64,000 bases of DNA from Neoechinorhynchus agilis. Taxonomy: Eukaryota; Acanthocephala. The notes under the pieces are model-generated. The model had not been told where the DNA came from. It made no database searches and saw nothing but the letters and a program-made list of their open reading frames with translations. Every line of letters begins with the position of its first letter. Within the stretch, counting starts at the first letter, position 1. Positions 25,035 through 37,375 of this stretch are shown in pieces. The translations under genes were made by a program, and so were the position numbers. Location: positions 372,001 through 436,000 of the forward strand of contig CM121343.1 of NCBI GenBank assembly GCA_051530055.1, given 5' to 3'.

Positions 25035-28000
25035 ATGATGTCAGCGGCGGCAAATCAGCCAATGATGGAAATGGACGACGACGACGTGCCTGAATTCGAC
25101 CGAACCGAAGAAGAGTACGCCGATGAAATGCAGCGTGAACTCGGAGATGACGCCCCATGGAAACGTATCCAACAGAACACATTTACGAGATGGGCCAATG
25201 AACATTTAAAACTCGTCGGCAGACCCATCAACAGCTTAGAACACGATCTTAGTGACGGCTTAGCTCTAATTGCTTTAATCGAAGTTCTCTCACAACGCAA
25301 ACTTCCCAGACATAATCGACGACCGGCGTTCCGTAGTCAAAAACTTGAAAACGTTTCAGTTGCTTTAGATTTTTTGGAGAACAACGAGCGAATCCGCCTG
25401 GTCAATATAGATGCTAGCCATATCGTTGACGGACGGTTAAAACTTATTCTAGGTCTTATTTGGACTTTGATTTTACACTACAGCATTCAATTGTCGACAT
25501 GGGAAGGAGTTTATGAAGACGATATGCCAGGCAAGGATTTGACTCCAAAACAAAAGTTGATGAATTGGCTCAAAAATATGTTACCACCGAATGTACCGAT
25601 CAATAATTTTACGACGGACTGGAATGATGGCAGAGCAATAGGTGCACTGGTGAATGCTTGCGCGCCGGGTCTTTTTCCCCAATGGGAAAAATGTGATCCA
25701 AACAAGAGACTGGAAAGCGCAAAAGCAGCAATGGATTTGGCTGAAGAGCACTTGGGAATTCCTCAACTGGTTAGACCGCATGAAATTATTGATCCCAACG
25801 TCGATGAAAGGTCGATGATGACTTATTTGTCTCAGTTCCCTAATGCCAAAGGAAGATCTGGACAGCTAAAAAAACCAATTCATGCTCCGACAGCTGTACC
25901 GAGGCAGCTAGAAATGCCAAGAGGCCCAGTCCGGTGCTATGGAAAGGGCATTGAACCCACGGGAAATCAAGTGAATGAACCGACGCAATTTTACGCCGAT
26001 ACGACAGCGACTGGAATTAGTGCACCAATTGAAGTAAAGGTCATCAACCCTCATGGGTTTGAGGAACCTTGCGCTATCGATGAACGTTCAGGCGGTTTAT
26101 TTACATGTTCCTATGTGCCAACTATGGAAGGTCCATACAGAATTATCGTAAAACATGGCCAACAGGAAGTGCCCGGATCTCCATTTACGACTTTAGTTAC
26201 CGGAGCGCCTCCTTCGTCAGTTCCGGTTCAAGCTGAAATTCCAATTTCAACTAAGCCATTCTCGAAGACTGCATTTGGTCCGGGTATTGGGCCTGACTCT
26301 ATACCAGTCAATAAGCCTACATGGTTCGAAGTACAAACAAACGGAGGACCAGAGCTGAGAACAAATGAAGCGTCGGTGTACGACCCGTCAAATCGCAGTG
26401 TGCCTGTGCAAGGAGTTAAAACGCGTGATCCTAGGAAAGTTCACTATAAATACACACCAACAAGTCCGGGACTTCATAGCATTGAGATTCCCAATGTGAT
26501 TGATTCACCTTTTAGAGTGCCCGTTGTACCTGATGCTACACCGATAGTGAAAACCGCTACGGGTCCTGGAATTGGACCAAATCCGATATACGCAAGAGAA
26601 CCTACTTGGTTTGATGTGCGCACGAATGGAGACCGACCATTACCCATTAACGAAGCTAGAGTTTTTGATCCAATGATGAGACCTGTGCCAGTTGAAGGCA
26701 ATGAAACGGGAAGTCCTCAAACAGTTCGTTATAAGTACACGCCTACGACTTTGGGCGACCACACAGTCGATATACCAAACGTGGTGAAATCGCCTTTCCA
26801 AGTCCCCGTTGTGTCCAATCCGGAAAACGCACGCAACTGCCATGCTTACGGAAGAGGACTTCAACCCTCAGGTAATAGAATCGGCGATTTATCGGATTTC
26901 AAGGTAACCACCGTACCTGATCAGACTGGTCCTACTGAATGTCCAAGAATAATGGTAACCGGACCCGATCATAGACAAGTTCCATGTACAGTCAACCAGT
27001 CTTCTCCAAATACGTGGGACTGTGCTTATGTTCCTGAGCAACAAGGAGAGCACAAAGTGAATGTTGACTATGAAGGCCATTCTATTCCAGGGAGTCCGTT
27101 TCACATTGATGTTGGACCACACAAGGAGAGCAATATTCGAGCATATGGCCCAGGTTTAGAAGGAGGTGTAGCTAAACAACCAGCAGATTTCATTGTTGAG
27201 ACAAATGGTGAAACCGGAACGCTCGGTTTTGCGATTGAAGGCCCATCACAGACTTCAATTGAATGCAATGACATGGGCGACGCTAGCGCTAAGGTAAGGT
27301 ACGTGCCGACAGCTCCGGGTGAGTATGCTGTTCACATTATGTCAAACGAAGAAGATATTCCGAAATCCCCCTACATGGTATGGATTGATCCAGAAAAGGA
27401 CGCAAGCTTCAACCCTGCGAATGTACGGGTATATGGACCGGGTGTAGATCCAGACGTAACGCAACTTACTGGATCGGTCAGCGAATTTGCTGTAGACCAG
27501 AGAAACGCAGGACCTGGAGAGCTCAAGGTTTCGTGCCATGATACTCGCCACGAACCAGTTAGAGTTACCGACACTTTGGGTCCCGATGGAATACATAAAT
27601 GTCAATATGTTCCTCAAATCGCAACCCCGCACAAAATATGGGTTAGTCATGGTAAAGTGGCTACTCCAAATTCACCGTACAAGGTAAACGTCCGAGACAT
27701 GGTGTCTGGTAAGCGATGCATTAAGATGACCCGTAGGAAGGTGGGTATTAGTAGAACAATATTTTGTTTTTGGAAAAAACATTCTCCATTCCGTAAACCT
27801 TATTTGTTCGGCTTTTCTCACTATCAAAAATGAATCGAAAAATGGAGAATGCCGCCTCTTTACGCCCCGTTTTTGAGACAAAGTTTCTTTAAAGGTCACC
27901 TTAACGACATTTATCCACTGGCGACTGCTTATGGACCGGGCGTAGATGAAAGCATTGGGATTATGCCAAGTGAACCAACGTACTTTGAGGTCGACACGAG

Positions 28001-30262
28001 CAAATGCAACGATCCTTATACGGACATTGCCGTTAGAGTAGCTGGCGCCGATGAGAGTGGGCATGAATTAGTGAGCATTCCGGTTGATATCGAGAAAGGT
28101 CGTCACCCTAAGGAAAGTGTTAGCCAGGTCAGGTACACGGGTCCGGCAGCCAATTGCCGTTACGCAAAAGTAGACGTGCGACTAGTACAGGATCAGTATT
28201 GTTCAGTGAACAGAAATCCATTTATGGTGCCCATCAATAGACCACCACCACAAACCGCTCAATTGCACTCACAATCGATGGGTTTCAAGATTCCTACAGG
28301 TGGTTCCTTTAGTGATCTTAGCGCCCACATTGTTACACCTTCAGGACGGAATGATATTCCTTTGCTTGAAGATAACGGAGATGGCACTGTGTGCATTAAG
28401 TATCAGCCAACTGAACCTGGTACTCACGTTCTCTACGTCTTTTATATGCAACAACCAATACCAGGATCGCCTTATAAATTCCACGTGGAAAAGGTCGACT
28501 CGTCCAGAAGTGTTCAGAGAGTATATGCTTACGGTTCTGGACTGAGTGGTGGAATAAAGGACAGTCAGTGTTCTTTTAAGATTGTTACAAGAGAGGCTGG
28601 TGTTGGGAACCTTTCGGTGGCTATTGAAGGCCCCTCGAAGGCTGAAATAATTTGCAATGACAATAAAGATGGTTGTTGTGATGTTCAATGGTATCCTGCG
28701 GCTGCTGGTGAATACGTGATTAGTATTCAATTTGCCAATGAACACATTGTTGGATCCCCATTCACTGCTATAGTTCGAGATGTAGGTCTTAGCACTACTA
28801 CAGAATCTTTTCAGTATAGGCAATCGACTTTTGACGTTCCGTCCGTACAAATGACATCGCAGCATTCACGAAGAGATGCTTCGACGGTTAATATCTATGG
28901 TACAGGCATCGAATCAATAGACGTGAACAAGATCAACGTGTTTACAGTGGATACCAGTTCAATATTAGGAGTTGGTGACCTCAGTGTGAATATCGAAGGC
29001 CCCAGCAAAGCTGATATTCGCTGTGAAAGATTGCCCGGTAAAGGGTCTTCCTATCGGATTTCGTATACAGTTACTAGAGCCGGTCAATACGTTGTTTCAG
29101 TTCGGCTCAATGGAATTGAGGTTAGCGGATCTCCATTTTTGCTGCATGCTAAAGCAGTTGGAGAACCAATCGAAAGAGTAGGCTGTTTCCGAAGTACGGA
29201 CGCAGTCCGTTCCTTTGCAGCTGACTCTTCTTTAATTTCTTCATCTTCTTCCTTCATGCAAAGAAATGTGAGTTATGAAACTTCAAACGTGAGTGGTGGT
29301 AGTAGTACAAGAGCACTCAAGAGTGGATATAGAGTAAACGAGCCAGTGTCACTTAGTACTAGCCTTCAATCGGCTCTGATTGGAGAAATAGATGCGTATG
29401 TTGTAAGACCGGACGGATCGAGTACTTCATGCATGATCCAGCGATCTCTTCAAGACGATTCGCACTATGTGATGAAGTTTGTTCCTCAACAAAGTGGATT
29501 ACATAAAATCCACGTGCGTCTAAACGGCAACGAGCTTATTGATAGTCCATTTAGTGTCATGGTGAGTCCATCCGGTGTTCAAGATATAGGAACCACCGAC
29601 GTTTCCAACATCACCGTCCATGGAGATGGTCTTCGAAGCGCGGTTGTAGGTGAACGGTCCGAGTTCATGATCAATACGGGAGTTGTGGGACTCTGCACAC
29701 TCGCAGTTACCATTGACGGGCCTTCAAGAGTGGAGCTTGAATGCCATGAAGTTGAGAACGGATATCGCGTTAGCTACGTACCCAATTCTCAAGGAGAATA
29801 TTTAATCAATATAAGAGTTGGAAGTGTGTCTATTCCAGGATCACCATTCACTTGCCATGTTACTGGTACAGGAACTAGGACTTTATTACAATCTGAAAGC
29901 ACTGCCACTCACAGTGTTGCTCGAGCACAAAATGTAAGAGCATTCGGACAAGGTTTAATGAAGGCGTTCCGAAATCAAACTGCGACCTTTCAGGTGGATG
30001 CATCGAGTGGAGGTATGTACATAAGAAAAGTTTCAAAATGATCGGAAAATCCTATTTTTTTCGTTTAGGTGATAGTGTGCTGATGGTTGGAATGCATGGA
30101 AAAGATACAATGATCCCATGTGACTCCGTGGTTGTGAAACACGAGGGAGATAATCTCTACAGCGTTTCATACAATGTGACTCATCGAGGTCACTACATAC
30201 TCGTGGTTAAGTGGGACGATTGTCATATTCCAGGCAGCCCATTTTATATCAACGTAGACTAG
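25035..30262 (+). CDS. Filamin (actin crosslinker), short form
   Basis: Exons 25035-27708, 27895-30012 and 30069-30262 join in phase (GT-AG introns of 186 and 56 nt) to give 1661 residues. Two calponin-homology domains (about 41-150 and 171-270) form the actin-binding head; QQNTFTRWANEHL is the actinin-type signature. From about residue 300 there are roughly 13 filamin Ig repeats, recognisable by the recurring YGPG start and IPGSPF end (RAYGPGLEGG, HSIPGSPF, HIPGSPFYINVD). The last repeat ends the protein, where filamins dimerise. Human filamins have 24 repeats, so about half the rod is missing; no obvious hinge is seen. One diverged repeat (near 27930-28250) follows the first intron. The first of two adjacent ATGs is taken as start. 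It crosslinks cortical actin and anchors membrane receptors. AATAAA lies at 30379. Confidence 0.95.
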
Positions 30263-30366
30263 ACACACAAGACTATAACAAGGCAGTATCTTGATTTAAC
30301 CATGCTTATTTTGAAAATTGTTCCAATTCTGATCGTATTCGTCCACACACACACAATGACTCCTAA

Positions 30367-30627
30367 TTAAGATTTAAGAATAAATCTTCTTTTTGATAAG
30401 TGTCGCAACTGTTCAATCACTTGCGAGATTATATCTATATATCCAAGCAGAAGATTGATCTTTCTCTCAAAATGTTGGCTGATTTTGGCGCCGTTAGGTT
30501 CTTCATCATCGCGAGTTTTAAGTCGGAGGTGAACTTCTCTCATCTCTTTCAGTATAACTTTAGGTTCTTGTGCGCTAACGTAGCTCGAAGAGCTCGTCGG
30601 TTTCATTTTTTTTGCAAACGGCCACAC
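30367..30627 (-). CDS. Unknown small helical protein or terminal exon
   Basis: An 86-residue frame, convergent with filamin (stops 105 bp apart). After a short Ser-rich start it is strongly charged and helical: EPKVILKEMREVHLRLKTRD, then FERKINLLLGYIDIISQVIE and a basic end. The heptad-like spacing suggests a coiled coil. I recognise no family. Either ATG (MWPFAKK or the internal MKPTSS) could start it, or it may be the last exon of a longer minus-strand gene. Confidence 0.4.
   Translation of the reverse strand: MWPFAKKMKPTSSSSYVSAQEPKVILKEMREVHLRLKTRDDEEPNGAKISQHFERKINLLLGYIDIISQVIEQLRHLSKRRFILKS
30379..30384 (+). terminator. Poly(A) signal AATAAA for filamin
   Basis: The first AATAAA after the filamin stop codon, 117 nt downstream. 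It overlaps the 3' end of the convergent minus-strand frame. Confidence 0.5.
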
Positions 30628-31906
30628 TACAATCGTGGTTGCGCACCGAACTGTGTCTAAGTTCGTTACTTGTTGTAGGAGAGCAAAACTATAATAGAAT
30701 TAGAAGTTTTATCCGGGCAGCGGATGACCGGGACGTCTTGGATCTGTCGTTGTTTGTGCAGAAACAGGTTCTAAATCGTAAAATTCCAATTCTGATCCAA
30801 TGAATCTACAACTCGACGTTTTACTAAAAAGCATTGGGTAGAACTTGAAGAGAGCTCCTTATTTTCTTGGTTAAATTTGACTAAAGAGTGAATTCGAGGG
30901 TTGAGAAAGAGTAGTTTTTGGCACCTCGGGGATAAGAAAATTCACACTAATCTCTATTTCACACCGGTCGGATAATTCCGACATTTCCTCTCAAGGTAAA
31001 ATACAAGTGTTATCTCGTGTATAGTAATTATATGATGGGAAATGATTGAGAAATGTGTGGCATGGACTCGGTCGAGATATTTTCGATTAAAATGTTTCAT
31101 AATTGTTATTAGAGCAGACAATGCATTGCCGGCGCCGCCGCCGCCACCACCGTCAAGTACCCCTCGCAGAGTTTAGTAAATACGAGCACAATAGTGCAAC
31201 CCAAAGTGAAAGCTGTAGCGCTCAGTGGTACCGATTCCAGGCCGTCGTCTTATGAGCATCATTAAAGTGTGTTCAAATGTATATATATATAGATGTGAAA
31301 CGATTATTGGTTGCTGCTTCGACGGCACCGTCGATGGTTTTGGTATGAGACGCCGGTGGGTAAAATCACGTCATCGTTTTTCTTCATTCTAATGTGTGCA
31401 CAAGTGTGCTCATGCACACGTATGCCGCCTCCTTCCGTTTGTTCCCTTCCCCCCCCCCCACTGTGACTTTTTATCCCGTTTGTTCGACCTTTCTTCGAGG
31501 AGAAATTTCCCAAAAGCGCCGCTGCTAACGAGAGCTAGTTTACATCAATTCGCATTCACGGATACCCGGACTCACCAAGTCGCTCTCTCCGTTATTGCTC
31601 CCTCCCGCCAACCACACCCTCTGCTTAATGTTTGCCGCCCTTTAAACACCAATGTGATTCATTGTTCCACCACTTTCTTCGTTAACGTCAACCGCTTGTT
31701 GATATTAAGACTTTAAATCGTTGTTTGAATGAAAGTTTCCGATTCCTCCTTATCACCACCCTTTTGACAATCGAACAAAGTCAACAAAGAAAAAAAATAC
31801 AATTAAAAAACCATTAATGTGTCATTACCGTAATTCCCTAAGATACAAACTGGATCGTATCCATATCTATTGATTGATACGAAGAAGCCATTCGACGCTG
31901 GAACTG
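30628..31906. other. Intergenic DNA between filamin and the kinase
   Basis: Contains GGATAATTCCGACATTTCC at 30972 (end motif of the palindromic repeats), a GCC-triplet tract near 31130-31155 and a C-run near 31450. The frame at 31396-31716 is low-complexity in character and rejected. The kinase promoter is expected near the right end. Confidence 0.4.
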
Positions 31907-33005
31907 ATGATAGGGAATATTTCTTTGCTAGACAATGGTAACTACCACCGATCGGGCGCTTATAGACAAATTCCACCGTCAATTATGCCGTATCTGCAAA
32001 TGCATAAAGTTCCGATTGCCACAGCAGCAGCAGCAGCAGGTATGTCGTCCCGAATTTCCGTTATTTCATTGAATTTGTTTCGAAGAACAACAATCAAACC
32101 GCTATTTTTTGCCCTATGTCGGAAAAATTCAAGCGACCAACGTTGACCCAGTCACCATCAGCGTTCAAAACATTCTTTATCACAAGTTGGATCTTATCAG
32201 GGAAGGTCAGAGCAGCTGTGTCCTTGAAGTTATGGACAATAGCGGAGTACGCTACGCATTGAAACTAGTAGACTTTAATCATTGGAATGCAGCCGAACGT
32301 GCTGATGCATATAGGATGTTTACAAAGGAACTTCAGTTCCTCGCTCGTCTTGGAAGTCAGTCGAACAGAATTGCTAGAGTGTTCGCGTACGAAATGAACG
32401 ACATTACAAAAACCGGAAAGATATTAATGGAATTAGGTTCGGATGATTTCCGGTCACTACTGCCTCTAAGGGACCACCCGATTCGCAAAATTATCCAGGA
32501 ACCGCGGAGAAGGTATTTTTGGAGACAAATGGTGGAAGCCGTTCACGTCGTGCATGCCAATCGAATAGCACATTCGGACGTAAAACCTGAGAATTTCATT
32601 TTAGTCAATGGAAAGTTGAAACTGATCGACTTTGGGATGTCGTTCTATATACCACCGGGTTTATCTTCTTTATTGCGTCCCATAGCCGGAACACCGGATT
32701 ATATGCCACCCGAGGTATGTAGAAGCCACACTACATTTGCAGTGTTCGGCTACCAGGCCGACGTGTGGTCTCTCGGTTGTATTTTATACGAGATGACTTT
32801 TGGATACCGACCATTTGAACACGTAATTGGCAATGCAGATAAAATAATGACGATAGCCTCAATGAGGAAAGCCCTTCCCATACCAGCCTGTTCTTCACCT
32901 TCCATTCGACACCTACTTAGTAGGTGCTTGCACGTGAAGCCATCAGATCGGCCAAGTACAGCTCAAATATTAGCGCATCCATATCTCACGAGCAACGCCA
33001 TCTAA
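31907..33005 (+). CDS. Mps1/TTK-like protein kinase
   Basis: Exons 31907-32039 and 32134-33005, joined over a 94-nt GT-AG intron, give 334 residues. The kinase domain starts near residue 56. It has the ATP-site Lys in YALKLVDF (K88), the helix-C Glu in FTKELQFL, and a catalytic loop HSDVKPENF with HSD instead of HRD, as in TTK. Then come IDFGMSF (DFG), GTPDYMPPEV (PPE in place of APE, again TTK-like) and DVWSLGCILYEMTFG. TTK drives the spindle-assembly checkpoint and kinetochore signalling. The glycine loop is poor (LIREGQSSCVLEV, one Gly). Only about 44 residues precede the kinase domain, so the TPR and long N-terminal region of vertebrate TTK are absent or lie in unseen exons. The ATG is the first in frame after upstream TTG codons and is uncertain. 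Confidence 0.85.
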
Positions 33006-34117
33006 TGTAAGTGATAGGGGCGATCATAAGTAGAGCAAGTGCACCATATCTTCTGTATATATAAAGACCGCTAATGCATTGTTTTAGTCGTTCATATCTG
33101 AGATCCGAATATGAGTGCTAGCAAAGAAGGACGACTTCTGGTTGTGTTGTTGTGGTACGATCATTCATTTTAACGCATCTCTAGTTTTTCCAAAAGGTTC
33201 TAAACCAACCGAACCCATTTTAGAAACCAAAATGAAGGTATATTCACTGAAAAAAATATGCATACTATGGACCATATTGAATTAATTTTATCCGGATGAA
33301 ATAAACTTTTAATCTTAGTCACATTAAAAAAAACAACATATATACATACCTGTTCTACAGCTTTAAGACTGTCAGTGATTAATCGCATTGCAACGTTGTC
33401 TCTTGTAACAGCAGCTAAAAAGAAAGTATCAATGTTTTATACTTTTACGCCTCCCCCCTCCTTCCGAAATTTCGAGCTGCTTTAAGTAAACCAACCCATT
33501 TATGTGCACTTTAAAGATTATTCTAAAGTTGGTTGCTTTACGAAATCTATAAAGAAATCAAAGACGTTACAATCTATTATCATCTACGCCATATGCAAGC
33601 GATTTGAAATGGATCAAAACCTTTCCGAAATTTTAAACTGATTTCAGGCTTTACAGCAAAGAATTGGTTTCGGAGATAAAGTGATCTATTGGTTTTTACC
33701 TTATTTAGGATATAGGAGCTCATTCACCGTTTTAATTATATAAATGGAGCATAAAAGCAACAAAAGGTATGGAGCCCGCTATACTGTGCCTTCTGCATTT
33801 TAAAACGCAACTAACGTACGCATTCAATTCAAAAACGAGTTGATAGTAAAGTCAAGGTTTTTCGGTGAACCTACCGATGTGAACATAATGGGGAGTTGAA
33901 ATATTGAGCTCTAACAACACTTTTTTTTAGAAATCGGTATCACTCTTTTCATAATGCTTTCACTGGTGATTTAAACACAAATCAAATATTAGTGATTCCC
34001 TGATTAACCGCAAGATTTAAAGGCCTGTGAACACTTACTAATATTTCCTGTTGGCAGTTTTAATACTCCAGATTTAATTGAGGATTGCATTCAAGTGGTT
34101 AGGTAAGTTGTTACTGG
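33006..34117. other. AT-rich intergenic DNA
   Basis: A possible minus-strand exon (33418-33353, reading AVTRDNVAMRLITDSLKAVEQ) is bounded by TTTTTAG and GTATGT, but I found no partner exons or family. Otherwise nothing recognised. Confidence 0.35.
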
Positions 34118-35535
34118 GGTCGTTTGTCAAAACTCGAGAGGAATCATTATAGAAAAACTTATACATTTCGACTGATTGTACCAGTCATTTGATCAATTCT
34201 ATTGTTTGAAAGTTTTGTCAAGTGTGTTCACCTTAATTGACAAAACTTTCAAACAATAGAATTGATAAAATGACTGATACAATCAGTTGAAATGTATACA
34301 TTCGTTTTTAATGATTCCATTCGGGTGTTGACAAGCGATCTAAATAACAACCTCGGAATTAAATTGACTAATGTGATAATTCCGACATTTCCCCAAGGAT
34401 TGTCGTTGTTTAAAACTTGTAATTTCCAATACAAACAATGACAAACCTTGGGGAAATGTCGGAATTATCAGATTAGCCAATTCAATTCCAGGGTTGTTAT
34501 TTAGGCCGTTTGTCAAAACTCGAGAGGATCATTATAGAAAAACGTAAACATTTCGACCTGAAAAAATGACCGATACAACCGGTCGAAATGTAACTTGTAA
34601 TTTCCAATACAAACAATGACAAACCTTGGGGAAATGTCGGAATTATCAGATTAGCCAATTCAATTCCAGGGTTGTTATTTAGGCCGTTTGTCAAAACTCG
34701 GAGGATCATTATAGAAAAACGTAAACATTTCGACCTGAAAAAATGACCGATACAACCGGTCGAAATGTTTACATTCGTTTTTAATGATTCCATTCGGGTG
34801 TTGACAAGCGATCTAAATAACAACCTCGGAATTAAATTGACTAATGTGATAATTCCCACATTTCCCCAAGGTTTGTAATTGTTTACAACTTGTAATTTCC
34901 AATACAAACAATGACAAACCTTGGGGAAATGTCGGAATTATCAGATTAGCCAATTCAATTCCAGGGTTGTTATTTAGGCCGTTTGTCAAAACTCGGGAGG
35001 ATCATTATAGAAAAACGTAAACATTTCGACCTGAAAAAATGACCGATACAATCAGTTGAAATGTATACATTCGTTTTTAATGATTCCATTCGGGTGTTGA
35101 CAAGCGATCTAAATAACAACCTCGGAATTAAATTGATTAATGTGATAATTCCGACATTTCCCCAAGGTTTGTCGTTGTTTAAAACTTGTAATTTCCAATA
35201 CAAACAATGACAAACCTTGGGGAAATGTCGGAATTATCAGATTAGCCAATTCAATTCCACGGTTTGTTATTTGGGCCGTTTGTCAAAACTCGGGAGGATC
35301 ATTATAGAAAAACGTAAATATTTCGACCTGAAAAAATGACCGATACAACCGGTCGAAATGTTTACATTCGTTTTTAATGATTCCATTCGGGTGTTGACAA
35401 GCGATCTAAATAACAACCCCGGATTTAAATTGACTAATGTGATAATTCCGACATTTCCCCAAGGTTTGTAATTGTTTGCAACTTGTAATTTGCCCTGCAA
35501 GCAATGGCAAACCCTGGGGAAATGTCGGAATTATC
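34118..35535. repeat. Tandem array of composite palindromes, ~297-bp unit
   Basis: Landmark CGTTTGTCAAAACTCG recurs near 34505, 34685, 34979 and 35276, giving a full unit of about 297 bp and one ~180-bp deleted copy. Each unit holds two adjacent imperfect palindromes. In one, GAAAAACGTAAACATTTCGACC faces a mirror ending GGTCGAAATGTTTAC. In the other, CCGACATTTCCCCAAGG faces CCTTGGGGAAATGTCGG. Related to 11600-12392. Frames of 61-136 codons on the minus strand repeat the same peptide and are repeat artefacts. Confidence 0.95.
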
Positions 35536-35735
35536 CAACTTCAAATATCGAAAATAAATAAGTCAGTTTAAATCGGAAGTTGTTGTTGTATATCCTTCAA
35601 TTTTTATCTTCATATTTGGACAATCTCATAATTTAATATTAGTGAAGTTTTTCGGTCACATTTGGTACACGAGAACTCTGTCAAGGATAGGGCAATTGTT
35701 TTTGTAGGTTGCCTCAAAATAACAGCAGGCTGAGT

Positions 35736-36837
35736 TCATGATTGTCGGGTGAAAAGTAAAGTAATATATCGTTTAAGAATGATTCTGTATCTAGGACAAG
35801 CGATTCCATAGAAGACGAATGTGAGTGCATGATTGGAATATGAGAGTAGATAAACGCTAGCTCTGATTGCTTCATTTGAGTCGCATTTAAGCGATGGGAA
35901 CAACTGACAAATGAGCAGTGGTGAAAGAAGAGTCAAAAAGACGATATTGAACACGAGGAGAATAAAAGTCGTTTGCCATCGTTTTGCTCCTCGTCTTAGA
36001 ACATTGACCTTGGTGTTCACGAGTTTGTAAAGTATACACATGGTACATACGATCATGACCACAAACGGGATTCCGACATAGCTGCCAAAGTCCCACCAGC
36101 TCCAGAATCGGGACCAATGCACTTGCATTGGCCATAGATGGAAAGCAGGACAAATCATTGAAGGACGAGGTTCCGTCCTTCCGCCATGTAATGTGGAATG
36201 CAAAAAGTATCCAATTGAGAAATAACTGATCAGTTCCATCAAAATGTGACTATTGACGACTGTAAATATGCAGCTAACGAATGCCATATAAACTGTGGCT
36301 AGATTAGTTTTGCAAATGAACCTTGAGTATTTTGGACACAGAATGATTGTAAACCTGTCTACGCTGAGCGCGACTTGTATCCACGATGAGCAATTCGTGG
36401 AAAGATATAAAAAATAGGTTAGTGCGCAGCAGGCCACGGGACTGTAATCTCGCAGGGCGCGTTCATTCTCTTGCGGCCGCAGAAGTGGAAATGAACGACG
36501 CTTCTAAGCTGATATGACCGAGGAAATCAGATAAACCGCAAATCAGTACGAATAAATTCACCAAACTTAATGCGAGAAGGTACCGGAAAGCGGAGAACCG
36601 CCTGACCTCATAATTTAAGAACACGATTGTAGAAAGAATGTTACCGATTAGGCCGATTCCGAAGATCACGAATGCCGCGGCTCTCACTTTGGGTGAGTTG
36701 ACCACAACATGATCGTGAGCGAGCGCATTAAAGTGCAAAAGTTGGATTGGATAAGAAGGTCGGCTTTTATTTGTTAGAGCATCTCGAAAATCGTATTTGT
36801 AATCGAATTGGTGCTCGAGGTAGGAGGTACGCATCAT
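35736..36837 (-). CDS. Rhodopsin-class GPCR, orphan
   Basis: Exons 36837-36519 and 36469-35736 (49-nt GT-AG intron) give 350 residues; a GC-AG choice starting at 36509 gives 353. TM1 has FGIGLIGNILSTIVFL with the conserved N, TM2 LLALSLVNLFVLICGLSDF. TM3 reads ALTYFLYLSTNCSSWIQVAL, followed by SVDRF in place of DRY. TM5 to TM6 are joined by a short basic loop, and TM7 (SYSNHALTFVFYGI) has lost the usual NPxxY proline. Probably a neuropeptide-type receptor; subfamily and ligand are not clear. The palindromic array lies 200 bp past its stop. It is divergent enough that I give only the class. Confidence 0.8.
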
Positions 36838-37375
36838 CTATAGTCTTCTGTTCTTCAAAAATGGCTTTTCTGTGCTAATCTATGTGCCAGGAGTCACTTG
36901 TACTCTCCACAAAAGAGTTGTTTCTGATTTTAATTGAAGGTTTTTAACGCGGTAGTAGAAATGCGTATAATTTTTTTTATCACATCATTCCGGTAGGGAC
37001 GAACGGGTTAGTGTGTTTAAATCTTACGGCAACATACTTGTGTTAGATTCGACTAGAAGCAGTTCTATGCGAAAATGGGAGTTTTGAAACCAACGAGCGC
37101 ATTTCTGGAAAAAAAGTGGCACCCAAAAGAGGCGGCGTCACGGTATTCACATGCGCATTAGTGAGTGTGTTTGAGTAGTCGAAAAGTGGCTGAACTTGTT
37201 GTTGTTGTTGGTAACTCACTTACACTTGATTAAAAAAGCCCAAAAGAATAAATCGGGTTTTAGAAACCTTTTTCAAAGATAGTTCATGGCTGCATTAAAC
37301 ACCCTTTAAAAAAAAGTCGCCTAGCTGATTCGTTGAATATTCATGCGATGATTATTGCCAAAGTCACTCGCATTC
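36838..37375. other. Intergenic DNA between GPCR and ARFGAP genes
   Basis: No gene recognised; holds a short GTT microsatellite near 37197-37212. It lies 5' of the GPCR and 3' of the ARFGAP gene. Confidence 0.4.

Noticed and set aside
31396-31716. 106-codon frame with Pro/His-rich product
   Set aside because: Driven by a C-run and CT-rich sequence; no domain and no splice context.
33353-33418. Minus-strand exon AVTRDNVAMRLITDSLKAVEQ
   Set aside because: Good splice-like borders, but the following sequence stops at once and no partner exon was found.
34249-35500. Series of similar 61-136-codon minus-strand frames beginning MYWKLQV or MQGKLQV
   Set aside because: They repeat with the palindromic unit and appear at 11734-11919 too; they reflect repeat sequence, not a gene family.
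36463-36480. Frameshift making the second GPCR a pseudogene
   Set aside because: A 49-nt GT-AG intron of the usual local size restores the frame through TM3.
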